Assembly: GCF_003148665.1 (NCBI RefSeq)
Contig: NZ_QGGQ01000011.1
Coordinates: 1 to 64,000, forward strand
Reading direction: 5' to 3'
From: Maribacter polysiphoniae
GTDB taxonomy: Bacteria; Bacteroidota; Bacteroidia; Flavobacteriales; Flavobacteriaceae
Length of the DNA: 64,000 nucleotides
Both the position numbers and the translations under genes were made by a program. The notes under the pieces were generated by a model. It had not been told where the DNA came from, did no database searches, and saw only the letters and a program-made list of their open reading frames with translations. This document shows, one piece after another, positions 35,458-44,597 of the stretch. The first letter of the stretch is position 1. Each line of letters begins with the position of its first letter.

Positions 35458-36771
35458 TTACTTCTTGAAGGTATAGGCAATGCCCAACATTATCATATCA
35501 GTGGTCATGTCATAGGAAACCTCACTTCCTGGAATGGCCCCATATGGTGGATACGCCTGAATGAACATAGGGTTCAATAATGGTCCACTGGTAGCATCAC
35601 CACTAGCACCGTGGTGATAGACAGCGTCCAAGGCAAGATTATCGCTTATTTCATACGAAAAACCAACCTGGAAAGCATTCTTTATTACTGCCGTAGCCGG
35701 AATATTGAAAAAGGTAACCTCATCATTGATTGGATTACTACTATAGGTATACCCCAATCGAAGAGGTAATTTTTCAATCCCCTTATATTGGATTCCCGCA
35801 GAGATAATTGATATATTCTCCCATCCAAAACCAGCGACCGATGCTGTGGGTGTCCATCCCGTTTCAGCAAAACCATCGGTATTCTCATAATCGACCAAGC
35901 GATAATCCAAAGCCAAATCAATAGTACCCAAAGAGTACCCTAAACCAAGGGAGTATATCGCTGGATAATCCATATTGAAATCATTGGTTCCGGTAGAACC
36001 ATCCAGATAAGTATTGTCAAATTCAAAATCCCCAAAGGTTTGTGTGGTTTTATACGAGGCACCTGCCTTAAACCCTTTACCAGAATCATAAAAAACACCG
36101 AATTGTGCCCCAAAACCGAGAGCAGTTGCCTTGTCTGTTGAAGGGTAACCTGCGGTTTGGCTCGGATTAGCCGTTGGGTTGGGCATTAACTCCAGGGTGG
36201 CATAATTGAAAGTCGGTTCCACGCCTATTGAAAACTGGTCCGAAATTTCATAAGCATAGGTAAACCCTATTTGCAATAGGATATAATCGGATTCTATTGC
36301 CCCAAAGCCACCCATGTTCTGTGGCATATTAATAGGATTGGTTGTGCTCTCGGGAAAAGTAACCCCAAAACCACTGATACCAAAAGCAGAGGCCCCAAAA
36401 GTATGTTTGCTACCCTCCTTACCCCAGACCATTGCCAAGGCAGGCATAGGGGAAACACCCCTGTCATCCTTGGTAGTTCCACTGAAAAAATTACCTGTGG
36501 GTTGTCCTTCCCCATCAAATTCCGGGACTGTTGAATACAATTGGGGCGATGAGAAGAAGAGTCCCATATCAAATTTTATGATTTTATCATCAAAAGTTGA
36601 AATAGCAGCTGGATTCCATTGTAAGGCTCCCGAGATATCCAAAGGTTGCCCTGTGGCAGCGCCACCCATAGACATGTTGACAGCTCCGACCCCCTGCATA
36701 ATATGACCCGACTGGGCCAAGGCTGCAGTAGCAAAGATCATAAAGACGAAATTTAGTGTTGATTTTTTCAT
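35458..36771 (-). CDS. OmpP1/FadL-family outer membrane transporter
   Basis: This 437-residue beta-barrel protein has a signal peptide (MKKSTLNFVFMIFATAALAQ). The family N-terminal hatch reads GAVNMSMGGAATGQPLDISG followed by ALQWNPAA. The C-terminus (DMIMLGIAYTFKK) is a classic barrel end. FadL proteins carry hydrophobic compounds across the outer membrane. Its link to sulfur metabolism is unclear; elemental sulfur or hydrophobic polysulfides are conceivable substrates but not shown. Confidence 0.85.
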   Translation of the reverse strand: MKKSTLNFVFMIFATAALAQSGHIMQGVGAVNMSMGGAATGQPLDISGALQWNPAAISTFDDKIIKFDMGLFFSSPQLYSTVPEFDGEGQPTGNFFSGTTKDDRGVSPMPALAMVWGKEGSKHTFGASAFGISGFGVTFPESTTNPINMPQNMGGFGAIESDYILLQIGFTYAYEISDQFSIGVEPTFNYATLELMPNPTANPSQTAGYPSTDKATALGFGAQFGVFYDSGKGFKAGASYKTTQTFGDFEFDNTYLDGSTGTNDFNMDYPAIYSLGLGYSLGTIDLALDYRLVDYENTDGFAETGWTPTASVAGFGWENISIISAGIQYKGIEKLPLRLGYTYSSNPINDEVTFFNIPATAVIKNAFQVGFSYEISDNLALDAVYHHGASGDATSGPLLNPMFIQAYPPYGAIPGSEVSYDMTTDMIMLGIAYTFKK

Positions 36772-37531
36772 TTACGTTGATTTTAGGGGCAACAACCGCC
36801 GATATCGAAGCAACCCTATGTTACTTCCATTCCATTACCTGTTACCGATTATATAATAGCCTTTCTAAAAATAAAGAACATAACAATCTGATATAATGAC
36901 AATTATCATATACTGAAAATACGGACCCCCAACCTCGCCCATAGCTATATATTATTGACAATTAAAAATTAGATAAACAATAATTATGTGCTTTAAGGGA
37001 TACAGTTTAAAAACTTTTGTAACAAATGTTACCAAAAATACTTGCTAACCAAGCATAATCCAGTATTTATCCTCAACAATTGATGGACAACATGGGTAGA
37101 CAAAGACACCCAACGTAGTAATTGTGCGCTTAACACCAAAGATAAACGTTCGATGATCCTATACGGGTGCGCCATTAAACACCCCTGTTTTCATAAAACC
37201 TGCTTGGTCTTTCATTCTTCTTGGAATTAGGTTTAGAAAAAGATAAAAAATCACTGGGGCCAAAACCATGGGACAATCCAAATTGATTCTTATGCTTGGC
37301 TTACAATCGTTTAACCCACATTATATTACGAATGTACCCCTTTTGGTTCCTTAAGGGTGTTACCCTTTCTTTTGCGATTGCAGTTTTAAGATTCCCTCCA
37401 GTCATAAGACAATGACACCGATCATAGTGTAAATCGACTATTTATTTATCTTTATCATTTAGTGTAACTTTTGTTACAGAGTTTACCATTAAAATATACT
37501 TATCTTAAAACCTTGAATTTCAATCCATAAG
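36772..37531. other. Gap of 760 bp before the sulfite dehydrogenase genes
   Basis: It holds two perfect-core Crp/Fnr-like sites (37018-37033, TGTAACAAATGTTACC; 37463-37478, TGTAACTTTTGTTACA). A short palindrome AAGGGTGTTACCCTT lies around 37353-37367. The distal site faces no clear -7 box and may serve the fadL-like gene. No open reading frame of note was found; the gap is unusually long for this window. Confidence 0.55.
37463..37478. promoter_or_regulatory. Crp/Fnr-like palindrome before sulfite dehydrogenase
   Basis: TGTAACTTTTGTTACA has both full half-sites. -7-like boxes (TATACTTA, TATCTTAA) stand 28-34 bp downstream and the ATG is 54 bp from the site. Confidence 0.75.
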
Positions 37532-38752
37532 ATGAAAAGAAGAAATTTTGTTACTAGAACTGCTTTGGGTTCATTAAGCATGCTGATCGGGACGGATATT
37601 GTTTTTGGCAATACGATGCCTAAGGATTATAATCCCTTGGCCTTACAAGACCCTGACCCTTTTAAGATGTTCAACAAAGATCGCGGTATGGAAGTCCTTA
37701 ACGACAAGCCTTGGAATATTGAAGCCAAAGCCCACTTGTTGGATGATAAGATTACCCCCAACACCTCTATGTTCCTTAGAAACAATGGATTGATTCCTGA
37801 AAATATAGATGCCAGTACATGGACATTGACCATCGACGGGGAGTCGGTAAGTAAGAGTAAAACCTATTCCTTGGCAGATTTAAAAACAAAGTTTCCACAA
37901 TATACCTATCAATTAACTTTGGAATGCGGCGGAAATGGCCGAAGTGAATTTGACCCTCCAGCGAAAGGCAACCAGTGGACAGTCGGGGCGGTTTCCTGTG
38001 CCAATTGGACAGGGATCCGTTTGCGAGATCTTCTTGATGATGTAGGTATTAATAATGATGCTGTTTATATCGGTTACCACGCTGCCGATGTCCATCTAAG
38101 TAGAGATCCCAAAAAAGAGCCTATCTCACGGGGTGCCCCAATGCCTAAAGTAATGCAGGATGAAACCCTGATTGCATTTAAAATGAATGGGGAAGACATT
38201 CCCTTGGCCCACGGTTATCCCTTACGATTGGTCGCTGGTGGATGGCCTGCCTCTGTTTCAGGAAAGTGGATCAACCGCATCAGTGTCCGCAATATCATAC
38301 ATGATGGTACCAAAATGACCGGTACGGCGTATAGGGTGCCCTGTAATCCGGTTGCACCCGGGGAGAAGGTGAAAGACGAGGATATGTGTATTATCGAATC
38401 AATGCCTGTAAAATCACTGATTACCTATCCTAAGACTGGCGCAACCATTAAGGATGGTAAGGTTCTGAATATTCGGGGACATGCCTGGGCAGGTGAATTG
38501 GAAATATTGAAAATGGAATACTCCATAGATTTTGGTGCCACTTGGAAAACCTGTAATCTTGAGAAACCTGCCAACCGATTGGCTTGGCAACACTTTACGG
38601 CCGAGGTTTCATTTCCTAAAAAAGGATATTACGAAGTATGGGCAAAGGCCACTGATTCGATGGGAATAAGTCAACCCATGTTATTACCAGGATGGAACCC
38701 AAAAGGGTATCTGAACAATGCCTGTCATAGGATTGCAATAAAGGTTGTATAA
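37532..38752 (+). CDS. Sulfite dehydrogenase/oxidase molybdenum subunit (SorA-like)
   Basis: This 406-residue molybdopterin enzyme has a Tat signal (KRRNFVTRTALGSLSMLIG). The molybdenum-ligand cysteine is C132 in LECGGNGRSEF; HGYPLRLVAGGWPASVSGKW and the C-terminal Mo-co dimerisation domain (from about 300) are present. It would oxidise sulfite to sulfate in the periplasm, passing electrons to the cytochrome encoded next (its ATG comes directly after this stop). It completes the sulfide to sulfate route. Confidence 0.88.
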   Translation: MKRRNFVTRTALGSLSMLIGTDIVFGNTMPKDYNPLALQDPDPFKMFNKDRGMEVLNDKPWNIEAKAHLLDDKITPNTSMFLRNNGLIPENIDASTWTLTIDGESVSKSKTYSLADLKTKFPQYTYQLTLECGGNGRSEFDPPAKGNQWTVGAVSCANWTGIRLRDLLDDVGINNDAVYIGYHAADVHLSRDPKKEPISRGAPMPKVMQDETLIAFKMNGEDIPLAHGYPLRLVAGGWPASVSGKWINRISVRNIIHDGTKMTGTAYRVPCNPVAPGEKVKDEDMCIIESMPVKSLITYPKTGATIKDGKVLNIRGHAWAGELEILKMEYSIDFGATWKTCNLEKPANRLAWQHFTAEVSFPKKGYYEVWAKATDSMGISQPMLLPGWNPKGYLNNACHRIAIKVV

Positions 38753-39232
38753 ATGGATGAACATACGAAATTCAAGCAACGGGCGAAGGCCATATACCAA
38801 ATGCTTTTGGGCATTTTTGGTTTATTCGCGGTAGCCGCCTTTACTATATTATTTCTTATGCTGAATCCTGATTTGTTAAAAAAATCAGGACCCCAGGTTG
38901 AAGAAATGGAATACACAACCGTTCCTAAGGAAGATGATTTTGATAAGATAGAAAATGGGATACACGTCCGCACCGGCTTGGTCGATGCTGAAGGACTGAT
39001 GACCGTAGTCAATAATTGCACCAATTGCCATTCGGCAAAATTAGTGACCCAGAACCGAATGAACGAGGAACGGTGGATCACCACCATTCGTTGGATGCAA
39101 GAGACACAGAATTTGTGGGACTTAGGACCCAATGAGAAAATTATCGTCAATTACCTGGTCTCCAATTATCCTCCTGAAAAAAAAGGGCGACGGGAAAATT
39201 TAAAAGATATTGAATGGTATGATCTTAATTAA
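38753..39232 (+). CDS. Membrane-anchored cytochrome c, partner of sulfite dehydrogenase
   Basis: This 159-residue protein has one N-terminal membrane helix (about 17-40) and one haem site (NNCTNCHSAKL) with a possible distal Met (NRM or RWM). It plays the part of SorB, accepting electrons from the molybdenum subunit and passing them into the respiratory chain. It starts with no gap after the sorA-like stop. Confidence 0.83.
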   Translation: MDEHTKFKQRAKAIYQMLLGIFGLFAVAAFTILFLMLNPDLLKKSGPQVEEMEYTTVPKEDDFDKIENGIHVRTGLVDAEGLMTVVNNCTNCHSAKLVTQNRMNEERWITTIRWMQETQNLWDLGPNEKIIVNYLVSNYPPEKKGRRENLKDIEWYDLN

Positions 39233-39325
39233 TGAAATCAAGACTGTATGAATTGACAACGTCTAGGTATAAGGATACACAGTGCACCCAAGAACGTTAA
39301 GCGTACAATCATAAATAAAAATGCT

Positions 39326-40204
39326 ATGGAAAAATATGTGAATGCTTTTGTCAACTCCTTTATGGGGAGCATCGATTGGACTTGGAAATCCATAATCTTT
39401 GAAGTTCCCTGGTACACGAATTATTTCTGGGGACTTACCCTTATTTCTTTGATCGTCTGGGGATTGGAAATTGCTTTCCCATGGCGAAAGGAACAATCGA
39501 TCTTTCGAAGGGATTTTTGGCTCGATGCCTTTTATATGTATTTCAATTTCTTCTTATTCGCCATTGCCATCAGTGGTTTTTATAAATTTTTGGGACTGCT
39601 CTTCAATGATATCGGTATTTCATCAAAAAGTTTAACCATTCTTGATCTTTCAGCCATGCCCATGTGGAGCCAATTGCTGATTTTCTTTATCATTCTTGAC
39701 TTTGTACAATGGTTTACCCATGTACTGCTTCACAAATATGCCTTCTTATGGAAATTCCATAAAGTACACCATTCGGTCAAGGAAATGGGATTTGCCGCCC
39801 ATCTTCGTTATCATTGGATGGAAAACATCATTTATAAACCCTTAAAAACCCTTGGGGTAATGGTCCTGGGAGGTTTTGAGCCAGAACAGGCCTACATTGT
39901 TCATTTCGTGGCCATTACCATTGGTCACTTCAACCATGCCAACATCAAGATAACATGGGGACCTTTAAAGTATATCCTCAATAATCCGGTGATGCATTTA
40001 TACCATCATGCCTATACCCTGCCCCAAGGAACATATGGCATCAATTTTGGCATCAGTCTAAGCCTATGGGATTATATTTTTAAAACGAATTATGTTCCTG
40101 AAGACAGTGGTAATCTTGAATTGGGATTTCCTGGGGATGACAAATTCCCCCATGATTTCATACATCAGAATATCTATGGCTTCGGCAAACAGAAAAAGGA
40201 ATGA
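39326..40204 (+). CDS. Sterol desaturase/fatty-acid hydroxylase family membrane protein
   Basis: This 292-residue integral membrane protein has the di-iron histidine clusters of the family: THVLLHKYAF, KFHKVHHSVKEMG, LRYHW and HLYHHAY. It hydroxylates or desaturates a lipid, substrate unknown. It lies 93 bp after the cytochrome gene on the same strand and may share its transcript. Confidence 0.83.
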   Translation: MEKYVNAFVNSFMGSIDWTWKSIIFEVPWYTNYFWGLTLISLIVWGLEIAFPWRKEQSIFRRDFWLDAFYMYFNFFLFAIAISGFYKFLGLLFNDIGISSKSLTILDLSAMPMWSQLLIFFIILDFVQWFTHVLLHKYAFLWKFHKVHHSVKEMGFAAHLRYHWMENIIYKPLKTLGVMVLGGFEPEQAYIVHFVAITIGHFNHANIKITWGPLKYILNNPVMHLYHHAYTLPQGTYGINFGISLSLWDYIFKTNYVPEDSGNLELGFPGDDKFPHDFIHQNIYGFGKQKKE

Positions 40205-40236
40205 TCGCGATACTGGCTACGATTCAATATCAAGTA

Positions 40237-41037
40237 TCAATTACCCGTTACATAAAGCTGTCGTCCATTGTGGGGCTGCTCGTTCCTGTAATTATTAATG
40301 GGCATCAATTTCTTTAGAAGGTCTACCTGTTCCAATGAAACCGTAATGGGTTCTTTTAAGATATACCAATTCACCCCTTCTGTACAGGGAGGGGTTGTTA
40401 AAGAGCCCGTATAAAAGAAATAATCCTTATTACTGGGCAAATTGTCGTTCATATTGAAGGGCAGATCCACTTCTTTTTTCTCACCAGCCTTAAGTGGCAA
40501 GAAACTTTCCAAGAAATCAAAAGGAATACTACTTACCCCTTCTTTGGCCATAACCGCAATAACGGTATACTGTCCGGAATCATTAATATGCACCAAATGC
40601 ATTTCCAAGGGATAACGCACCCCATCGATCGTATGTTCCGACGGTTCATGAAAGTGTACTTGTTTTAAATCATATCGCAAACCATTGACCATGATATTAT
40701 CCCCAGATTCAAAATTATATTGAATGCTATGCCCATTGTTGGTCACATCGTGTATTTTGGTGTTTTCGGCGTAATGAAGGGCTATAGGCTTAAGACTATT
40801 GTTTTCTTCGTATTTGACAATATTTATTGGGGATTGAAATTTACCATTGCAATCCGATTCCGCCTCAATCTCAGCCCAATGTTCCGGACCTGTCTCCCCC
40901 GCATAGCTCCAATGCTTTGATGATGACCCGTGTTCAACTTCCCTAGTTTCTGCGCCAATGTGGGTGTTTTTCGTCCCACTTTCTTTACAGGCCCCTAAGA
41001 CCAATAAGCCTATGAAGGCATACATTGTATATTTCAT
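40237..41037 (-). CDS. Alpha-type carbonic anhydrase (lipoprotein)
   Basis: This 266-residue enzyme starts at the ATG at 41037 (MKYTMYAFIGLLVLGACKES gives a lipobox; an upstream in-frame ATG at 41088 would bury the signal). The zinc histidines are in QVHFHEPSEH and EMHLVH. The family opening KHWSYAGETGPEHWAEIEAE and the end TTPPCTEGVNWYI are intact. It interconverts CO2 and bicarbonate in the periplasm. Why it lies in this island is not clear. Confidence 0.9.
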   Translation of the reverse strand: MKYTMYAFIGLLVLGACKESGTKNTHIGAETREVEHGSSSKHWSYAGETGPEHWAEIEAESDCNGKFQSPINIVKYEENNSLKPIALHYAENTKIHDVTNNGHSIQYNFESGDNIMVNGLRYDLKQVHFHEPSEHTIDGVRYPLEMHLVHINDSGQYTVIAVMAKEGVSSIPFDFLESFLPLKAGEKKEVDLPFNMNDNLPSNKDYFFYTGSLTTPPCTEGVNWYILKEPITVSLEQVDLLKKLMPINNYRNEQPHNGRQLYVTGN

Positions 41038-41158
41038 TTGACAAATAGTATTTATGAAGGTTTTCGTAATGGGGACTGCATAAAACATTTAAATCCTTTG
41101 AACGTAAAACCACGTCAAAAGTAGATTTATTATCCAATTCCCAAAAGCGATAAGGATA

Positions 41159-42235
41159 CTATTTATCAAAAACAATACTCCAAATACCACGTACTTCATC
41201 AACATCATAGCCTAATGCCAAATCGGAAGGATATAGTTTCCTTAAAGTGGTCAAGGTTTCAAAAGCGACGTTTTCGTTGGGTATTCCATGGCATTGCAGA
41301 CACATCGTATTGGTAGTTATGGGATAATAGAAATGTATTTGATCATTGACCTCTTCTGTCATCGGGCTGATTTCCATTCCATTTTTCGCCATCTGCTTAA
41401 AGACATTGATATAATCAAGTTCTTTGGCATTTGCCTGGTTATCGGGATTTCTGGGTTTGTCCGAGACTCTTTTGATTTTAGCCTTGTGGACAATGGCCAT
41501 ACTATCGGTTAGCTTTATCGCTTTAAGGTTACAAAACGTAACAGCGCCAACAGTCCCCTTTTGTTGTATTGCGGTTATGAGGTTTTTTCCTAATTGCTGT
41601 TTGGTAGATAAGGCATATTTTAATCCCAAGGCACTAAAATCGGTATCCGTAGTATTCTGACCCATGCCCATTCGCATCTGCCTACCATTACCCATACCTT
41701 GGCCTCTTCCCATACCTTGACCATTACCCATACCTTGACCATTACCCATACCTTGGCCTCTTCCCATACCTTGGCCTTGGCCGTTACCATGGTTCATTTG
41801 ATAATGTTCTTCGAACCATTCCGGCTGATCTATCTCATTATCGTATAGGTAATCCGCTATTTGTTTTATTTCCTCCTCAGGGTAAGGAAGATAGGGCATT
41901 ACCCCAAAACGCTGTACGGCACCCGGCATTTTCGATTTTTCACGTGAGGGTTTCCTTGACCATTCCACAAAATCATTGATGAATTCATTTTTGGTGGTAC
42001 CCCCCATTTGATACCGCATTTTAACCGCTGCCATGGGTGGGGCAAGTCGATTAGCCTCTGGAGTGGTTGCATCGTGACATATATAACATTTGGTCTCTAC
42101 GATTTTCTTTCCCGGGTGTTCCCCATCCACCAAGTTGTTTTCTGAAAGTCCATCCCCTATAGGAGTCGTCTTTCCCTTGGTGTCTTTGCAACTTGCCAAT
42201 ACGATAATTACCGCTATACAATATATAATCCTCAT
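41159..42235 (-). CDS. Cytochrome c fused to a DUF3365 haem domain (lipoprotein)
   Basis: This 358-residue lipoprotein (IVLASCKD) has an N-terminal cytochrome c (haem at CYICHDA, about residues 50-60) and a C-terminal DUF3365/Tll0287-like domain with its own haem site (TMCLQCHG). They are joined by a Gly/Met/Gln-rich linker (GQGMGN/GQGMGR repeats). DUF3365 domains sense redox or small gases in other proteins. The gene overlaps the HMA gene by 4 bp, so it belongs to the persulfide dioxygenase operon. Confidence 0.78.
   Translation of the reverse strand: MRIIYCIAVIIVLASCKDTKGKTTPIGDGLSENNLVDGEHPGKKIVETKCYICHDATTPEANRLAPPMAAVKMRYQMGGTTKNEFINDFVEWSRKPSREKSKMPGAVQRFGVMPYLPYPEEEIKQIADYLYDNEIDQPEWFEEHYQMNHGNGQGQGMGRGQGMGNGQGMGNGQGMGRGQGMGNGRQMRMGMGQNTTDTDFSALGLKYALSTKQQLGKNLITAIQQKGTVGAVTFCNLKAIKLTDSMAIVHKAKIKRVSDKPRNPDNQANAKELDYINVFKQMAKNGMEISPMTEEVNDQIHFYYPITTNTMCLQCHGIPNENVAFETLTTLRKLYPSDLALGYDVDEVRGIWSIVFDK
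41684..41773. repeat. Five 18-bp tandem repeats in the DUF3365 protein linker
   Basis: Units alternate between ACCATTACCCATACCTTG and GCCTCTTCCCATACCTTG. They encode six-residue units GQGMGN or GQGMGR. This is a coding repeat, probably variable in number between strains, and not a CRISPR. Confidence 0.9.
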
Positions 42236-42504
42236 TCTTTGGACATTTTACCCGTTGCACAACTCACAAACGACTTTGCTTTGGTCGCAAGGGTATTTTT
42301 GCTATCGACAGAAGGATATCCCAATTCCTTAAGTTTATCCTTAACCCGAAGGGTGTCCTCCGCAGCCACATAGGTAAATGTCACTGAAGAGGATTCCGTG
42401 ATGACATCAACTTCTGAAATATGCTCTATTTCAGATAATTTATTGGTGATTGTACGGGCACATCCGTCACATTTTAAATTCTGAACTATTATTGTTGCTT
42501 TCAT
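42232..42504 (-). CDS. HMA heavy-metal-associated protein (copper-chaperone-like)
   Basis: This 90-residue protein has a ferredoxin-like HMA domain with the metal motif LKCDGCARTI and a short extension ending in SFVSCATGKMSKE. It probably binds copper or another soft metal. It is the third gene of the persulfide dioxygenase operon (63 bp after the rhodanese, 4 bp overlap with the next gene). Confidence 0.82.
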   Translation of the reverse strand: MKATIIVQNLKCDGCARTITNKLSEIEHISEVDVITESSSVTFTYVAAEDTLRVKDKLKELGYPSVDSKNTLATKAKSFVSCATGKMSKE

Positions 42505-42567
42505 TCCTTGTACTATTTATTCTTTACAAATAATATCCTTTAAAATTAAAATTCCCAAAAGGTCCTT

Positions 42568-42909
42568 TTACCATTGCATATATCCTCCTTGAAGGTCATA
42601 CACTTTCTCGAAACCCATATCCAATACTTTACGAGCCGCCTTTCTACTTCTACTACCTGATCTACAGTACAAATATACCGGTTTGTCCTTATCCAACTTT
42701 TCAAAAGACGACTTAAAATCACTGCCTTGGAAAAAATCGATATTAATGGCCTTACCTATATGTCCGGTCCTGTATTCCCCGGCAGTGCGCACATCTACCA
42801 ATTGTACCTTTTTATTTCGAATGGCTGCCTTAAAGGCATTTTTATCCAGTACTTCAAACTTATCGGGATCAAGGGCGCCTCCGCCAAAAAGTAAACTTAA
42901 AAATGACAT
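42568..42909 (-). CDS. Rhodanese-domain sulfurtransferase
   Basis: This 113-residue single rhodanese has an active-site loop CRSGSRSRKAA in which the cysteine forms the persulfide. It has no signal peptide, so it acts in the cytoplasm. It would move sulfane sulfur between persulfide carriers. It stands between the dioxygenase fusion (104 bp upstream) and the HMA gene. Confidence 0.87.
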   Translation of the reverse strand: MSFLSLLFGGGALDPDKFEVLDKNAFKAAIRNKKVQLVDVRTAGEYRTGHIGKAINIDFFQGSDFKSSFEKLDKDKPVYLYCRSGSRSRKAARKVLDMGFEKVYDLQGGYMQW

Positions 42910-43013
42910 CTATTATATGTTTTATCTGTTCTTGTTTATACATTTAGAAACAAGGGAAAGACCATAATCAACCTGCCCATCCCTTGCTATCAACTAACTA
43001 CTTTTATGTCGTA

Positions 43014-44429
43014 CTATAGCATGGTGGTCGGACATACATAATCGGTTCGATCCACTGCTGTATTTGAGATTCCATCGAACCCTTCTACCACATCGGTAAA
43101 ATTGTCCCACCCCCTTTGTTTTAATATAGAGGCTGCAATCATACTCCGATATCCTCCCGCACAATAAATAATGAAGGGAGTATCTTTAGGAAACTCGGCC
43201 AAATGCCCGTTGATTTCATTCAATGGGATATTTTGGGCGCCAACAACATGTTCGGAATCATATTCACTTTTTTTACGAATATCGATAACCAGTGGTTTTT
43301 TGGCAGTATACATTTCCGCAAATTCCTGTGACGACATACGATTGATCGTCCCAAACTCCTTCTTGGCGATCTTCCAACTATCGAAACCTCCCTTAAGAAA
43401 ACCTATCGCATGATCATAACCAACCCTTGATAATCGGGTAATGGCCTCTTTTTCCTTATCGGGATAGGTAATAAGCAAGATTTCCTGTTTAATATCAGGA
43501 ACCATTTCACCTACCCATTGGGCAAAATTACCGTTCAATCCGATATTGATGCTATTCGGAACATGCCCTTTTGCAAAATCCTCAGGATCCCTAGTGTCTA
43601 ACATCAAAGCGCCTGTTTCATTGGCAGCGGCCTCAAAAGCTTCTGGGGTCAAGGCTTGTGTCCCCCTTTCCATCACGGTATCAAGACTTTCATACCCCTT
43701 TATATTCATCATTACATTTTTGGGGAAGTAGGCTGGTGGCGAGGTCAGGCCTGTAAGCAGTTCCTTGATGAACTCCTCTTTGGTCATATCTGCCCGTAAT
43801 GCATAATTGACTTTTTTCTGATGCCCTAAGGTATCGGTAGTTTCCTTACTCATCATTTTACCACAGGCAGAACCTGCACCGTGATTGGGATATACGATAA
43901 GGTCATCGCCCAAAGGCATAATTTTATTTCTTAGGGAATCGTACAGGTATCCTGCCAGTTTTTCCTCAGTAAGCTCTGACACGACGTGTTGCGCCAAATC
44001 GGGCCTACCAACATCACCAATGAACAACGTATCCCCTGTAATCAGGCCGTGCTCTTTCCCTTTTTCATCAATAAGCAAATACGTTGTACTCTCCATGGTA
44101 TGTCCAGGAGTATGTAAAACCTTTACTTTATACCCCCCTATTTCAAAGACCTGATTATCCTCAGCGACCAAAGCATCATAACCTGGCTTGGCCGTTGGAC
44201 CGAACACTATTTGTGCCCCCGTTTTTTTCCTTAAATCCAAATGGCCACTTACAAAATCGGCATGAAAGTGGGTCTCGAAGACATATTTAATACGGGCATT
44301 GTCCTTTTTTGCCCGGTTTATATAAGGTTGTACCTCACGAAGAGGGTCGAAGATGGCTGCCTCACCATTACTTTCCAAATAGTAGGCTGCATGGGCTAAG
44401 CAACCCGTATAAATCTGCTCTATTTTCAT
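43014..44429 (-). CDS. Persulfide dioxygenase (ETHE1-like) fused to two rhodanese domains
   Basis: This 471-residue enzyme, counted from the ATG at 44429 (MKIEQIYTGCLAHAAYYL), has a metallo-beta-lactamase domain with THFHADFVSGH and HTPGHT metal motifs. Two rhodanese domains follow, about 260-360 and about 365-470. The first has no catalytic cysteine (ILLITYPDKEKEA); the second is intact (YCAGGYRSMI). The enzyme should oxidise persulfide to sulfite, which the sulfite dehydrogenase then oxidises. A perfect-core Crp/Fnr-like site lies 56 bp before the start. Confidence 0.88.
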   Translation of the reverse strand: MKIEQIYTGCLAHAAYYLESNGEAAIFDPLREVQPYINRAKKDNARIKYVFETHFHADFVSGHLDLRKKTGAQIVFGPTAKPGYDALVAEDNQVFEIGGYKVKVLHTPGHTMESTTYLLIDEKGKEHGLITGDTLFIGDVGRPDLAQHVVSELTEEKLAGYLYDSLRNKIMPLGDDLIVYPNHGAGSACGKMMSKETTDTLGHQKKVNYALRADMTKEEFIKELLTGLTSPPAYFPKNVMMNIKGYESLDTVMERGTQALTPEAFEAAANETGALMLDTRDPEDFAKGHVPNSINIGLNGNFAQWVGEMVPDIKQEILLITYPDKEKEAITRLSRVGYDHAIGFLKGGFDSWKIAKKEFGTINRMSSQEFAEMYTAKKPLVIDIRKKSEYDSEHVVGAQNIPLNEINGHLAEFPKDTPFIIYCAGGYRSMIAASILKQRGWDNFTDVVEGFDGISNTAVDRTDYVCPTTML

Positions 44430-44484
44430 GATCGTGGTTTGATGTGTTGACTGTATAAAAGTATAATCGTTCCCCTGCTTACAA

Positions 44485-44500
44485 AGTAACAAAGGTTACA
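44485..44500. promoter_or_regulatory. Crp/Fnr-like palindrome before the persulfide dioxygenase operon
   Basis: The sequence is AGTAACAAAGGTTACA. A minus-strand box TATACTTTTA (44456-44465) lies 32 bp from its centre. Confidence 0.72.
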
Positions 44501-44597
44501 AAGATCATAACAACAGAATTAAGAACAACTGATCTTCGTCAGCAGCCGACAAATTATGGTATTGAAACACATATTAGTCAAATCCAGGCTAGGCCGT

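Noticed and set aside
32639-41088. A denitrification (nitrous oxide reductase) cluster
   Set aside because: The copper receptor, cytochromes and Crp-type sites suggested it, but no nosZ, nor nir or nor genes, are present.
41684-41773. Short regular repeats that might be a CRISPR array
   Set aside because: The repeats are 18 bp without spacers, lie inside a gene and encode a simple linker.
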